From the NCBI RefSeq assembly GCF_016919705.1, contig NZ_CP070368.1, forward strand, positions 186,001 through 250,000: DNA of 64,000 nucleotides, given 5' to 3'. Below the pieces are notes generated by a model. The model was given only the letters and a program-made list of their open reading frames with translations, was not told the origin of the DNA and made no database searches. How positions within the stretch are numbered: position 1 is the stretch's first letter; every line of letters begins with the position of its first letter. Shown here piece after piece: positions 62,479-64,000 of the stretch. The translations under genes and the position numbers were made by a program. This DNA is from Paracoccus methylovorus (GTDB lineage: Bacteria > Pseudomonadota > Alphaproteobacteria > Rhodobacterales > Rhodobacteraceae).

Positions 62479-63236
62479 CAGATCACCCCCGCTTCTTTCA
62501 ACTTGCCCACCAGCTCGTCCACCGAGCCGACCTTGATGCCGGCCTTGCGCCCCTCGGGCTCGCGCACCGAGACCACCTCCAGCCGCGGCGAGACATCGAC
62601 GCCGTAATCGCCGGCCGTCTTCTCATCGAGCGGCTTCTTCTTCGCCTTCATGATGTTGGGCAGGCTCGCATAGCGCGGCTCGTTCAGCCGCAGGTCGGCG
62701 GTGACCACCGCCGGCAGCGCCACCTCGATGGTCTGCAACCCGCCGTCGACCTCGCGGGTGACTTTCGCCTTGCCGCCCTCGATCTCGACCTTGCTGGCGA
62801 AGGTCGCCTGCGCCCAGCCCAGGATCGCCGCCAGCATCTGCCCGGTGGCGTTCATGTCGTTGTCGATCGCCTGCTTGCCGGCGATGATCAGCTCGGTGCC
62901 CTCGGCCTTCGCGACCGCGGCGAGGATCTTCGCCACCGCCAAGGGCTCGATATCCTGGTGCACGTCCTCGGCGGCCACGACCAGGATCGCCCGGTCCGCG
63001 CCCATCGCAAGCGCCGTGCGCAGCGTCTCGGCCGCCTGCTTCACGCCGATCGAGACCGCGATCACCTCGGAGGCCTTGCCGGCTTCCTTCAGCCGGATCG
63101 CCTCCTCAACCGCGATCTCGTCGAACGGGTTCATCGACATCTTCACGTTCGAAAGATCGACACCGGAACCGTCCGACTTAACACGCGCCTTCACGTTGTA
63201 GTCGATTACCCGCTTCACTGGCACGAGAACCTTCAT
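62478..63236 (-). CDS. etfB: Electron transfer flavoprotein beta subunit
   Basis: The 252-residue protein begins [20 protein letters not shown] and contains the recognition-loop region and AMP site ([26 protein letters not shown]). Start 63236, with an upstream ATG nine codons earlier less conserved. First gene of etfBA. Confidence 0.96.
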   Translation of the reverse strand: MKVLVPVKRVIDYNVKARVKSDGSGVDLSNVKMSMNPFDEIAVEEAIRLKEAGKASEVIAVSIGVKQAAETLRTALAMGADRAILVVAAEDVHQDIEPLAVAKILAAVAKAEGTELIIAGKQAIDNDMNATGQMLAAILGWAQATFASKVEIEGGKAKVTREVDGGLQTIEVALPAVVTADLRLNEPRYASLPNIMKAKKKPLDEKTAGDYGVDVSPRLEVVSVREPEGRKAGIKVGSVDELVGKLKEAGVI

Positions 63237-63357
63237 CGGCACTCTCCCCTTTGGTTGCGTCACCTATTCGGTGGGTTTGTTAGCGGGCCATTGGCAACAA
63301 TGACAGGGAAAAAACGACCGTAACGCGTCGTAACATTTGCATCCTGTCATGTTGTCG

Positions 63358-63930
63358 CTAACGGCTGGCTCCGGGCACCCACAGGATATCCTGCGTGCCA
63401 TTGTCATTGGCCACACGCCCCGCCACGAACAGCCAGTCCGAGAGGCGGTTGAGATATTTCACCGCGGCCGGATTGGCGCTCTCGGCAGCCGCAAGCGCCA
63501 CGGCGGCGCGCTCTGCCCGCCGCGCGACGGTGCGCGACAGGTGCAGATGCGCCGACAGCGCGCTGCCGCCGGGCAGGATGAAGCTGCGCAGCGGCGCGAT
63601 ATGCGCATTCATTTCGTCGATCTCGGTTTCCAGCCGCTCGACCTGGGCGTCGATGATGCGCAGCACCGGATAGGGGGCCTCGGCGTCCTCTTCCATGCGC
63701 GGACGCGAAAGGTCGGCGCCAAGATCGAAAAGGTCGTTCTGGATCACCGCGATACGCTGGGCGAGGGTATCGGTCGCATGCAGCCGTGCCAGCCCGAGCG
63801 TCGCGTTGAGTTCGTCCACCGTGCCGTAAGCCTCGACCCGCAGGGAATGCTTGGGCACGCGCTCGCCATTCGACAGCGCGGTTTCGCCCTTGTCGCCGGT
63901 GCGGGTATAGATCTTGTTCAGGACGACCAT
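63358..63930 (-). CDS. ATP:cob(I)alamin adenosyltransferase (PduO type)
   Basis: The 190-residue protein has the PduO ATP-binding start YTRTGDKGETAL, FILPGGSALSAHLHLSRTVARRAER and the C-terminal NRLSDWLFVAGR. It makes adenosylcobalamin, the cofactor of methylmalonyl-CoA mutase and others. Overlaps the next upstream gene by one base. Confidence 0.93.
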   Translation of the reverse strand: MVVLNKIYTRTGDKGETALSNGERVPKHSLRVEAYGTVDELNATLGLARLHATDTLAQRIAVIQNDLFDLGADLSRPRMEEDAEAPYPVLRIIDAQVERLETEIDEMNAHIAPLRSFILPGGSALSAHLHLSRTVARRAERAAVALAAAESANPAAVKYLNRLSDWLFVAGRVANDNGTQDILWVPGASR

Positions 63931-64000
63931 CAGCTGCTCCTTACCCAGAGATAAAGCAGGAAGACCGCGATGGCGATCGCCTGCGCGATGATGCGCCAGC
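63930..64000 (-). CDS. C-terminal end of a small membrane protein (partial)
   Basis: The last 22 codons of a leftward gene are visible, reading WRIIAQAIAIAVFLLYLWV and then a short polar tail before TGA. This is a membrane helix. Rhodobacteraceae often have a small twin-transmembrane protein gene here, which is the likely identity. Confidence 0.55.
   Translation of the reverse strand, partial: WRIIAQAIAIAVFLLYLWVRSS

Noticed and set aside
1..64000. Search for tRNA, rRNA, CRISPR arrays and riboswitches
   Set aside because: No cloverleaf with conserved TPsiC arm, no direct-repeat array and no B12 or other riboswitch core was recognised by eye, including ahead of cobA and the adenosyltransferase gene.

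Overview
The window is GC-rich, densely packed and shows the gene order of an alphaproteobacterium of the Rhodobacteraceae, most likely Paracoccus or a close relative. The evidence is the petP-petR regulator pair beside ilvE, the lptCAB-hpf-ptsN block without rpoN, the rimP-nusA-rnpM-infB operon, an etfBA pair of 252 and 308 residues, a DUF1178/DUF2794/DUF2478 repertoire and many 1- or 4-base start/stop overlaps. No rRNA, tRNA, CRISPR array or origin was seen.

Layout. 1-361 is the start of a TonB-dependent receptor of the haem/siderophore type. 607-5325 is an envelope block: RNase D, the Kdo precursor isomerase KdsD, LPS transport LptC/LptA/LptB, ribosome hibernation factor and EIIA-Ntr. 5661-7916 holds ilvE and petPR around a perfect palindrome. 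8000-12800 is an accessory island: an orphan glycerol-3-phosphate cytidylyltransferase, a decayed LicD-like gene cut by an insertion sequence, and three IS elements side by side (IS5/IS1182-like, IS630, IS427-like).

12832-30630 is housekeeping: secA, a PpiC foldase, argJ-mutT, the infB-rnpM-nusA-rimP operon behind a probable attenuator, pip, ubiG, a MarR-nitrilase-glutaredoxin operon, comF, a methyltransferase and hemH. 30698-33990 has two L,D-transpeptidases, a CAP-domain lipoprotein and a TopAI/YjhX-YjhQ-like toxin-antitoxin pair. 34053-39892 is a leftward operon of hslO, a CoA-type Nudix enzyme, cca, an ABC exporter and an RlmD/RumA-type methyltransferase. 40117-42466 is rpe-waaA-DUF1178.

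42488-51988 is an iron/siderophore locus: a FecBCD-type importer, a YncE-like beta-propeller, a divergent Fes/IroE-like esterase with a TGA-N9-TCA box between them, and a full EntF-like C-A-T-TE synthetase whose binding pocket reads as serine. 52160-64000 carries cytochrome b561, DUF2794, a ParB-like/GNAT fusion, a DUF2478-tusA-AEC transporter-crotonase operon, cobA, pyrB with a metal-site-deficient PyrC', plsY, hbd, etfBA and cobO.

A short motif (CTTCTTCGTTG, 2-3 bases, AAATACCC, then G/C-rich hairpins) recurs at seven intergenic places, mostly just after stop codons, and is the best candidate here for an undescribed RNA-level element. Coordinates of starts were chosen from ribosome binding sites, overlaps and family length; where alternatives exist they are given.
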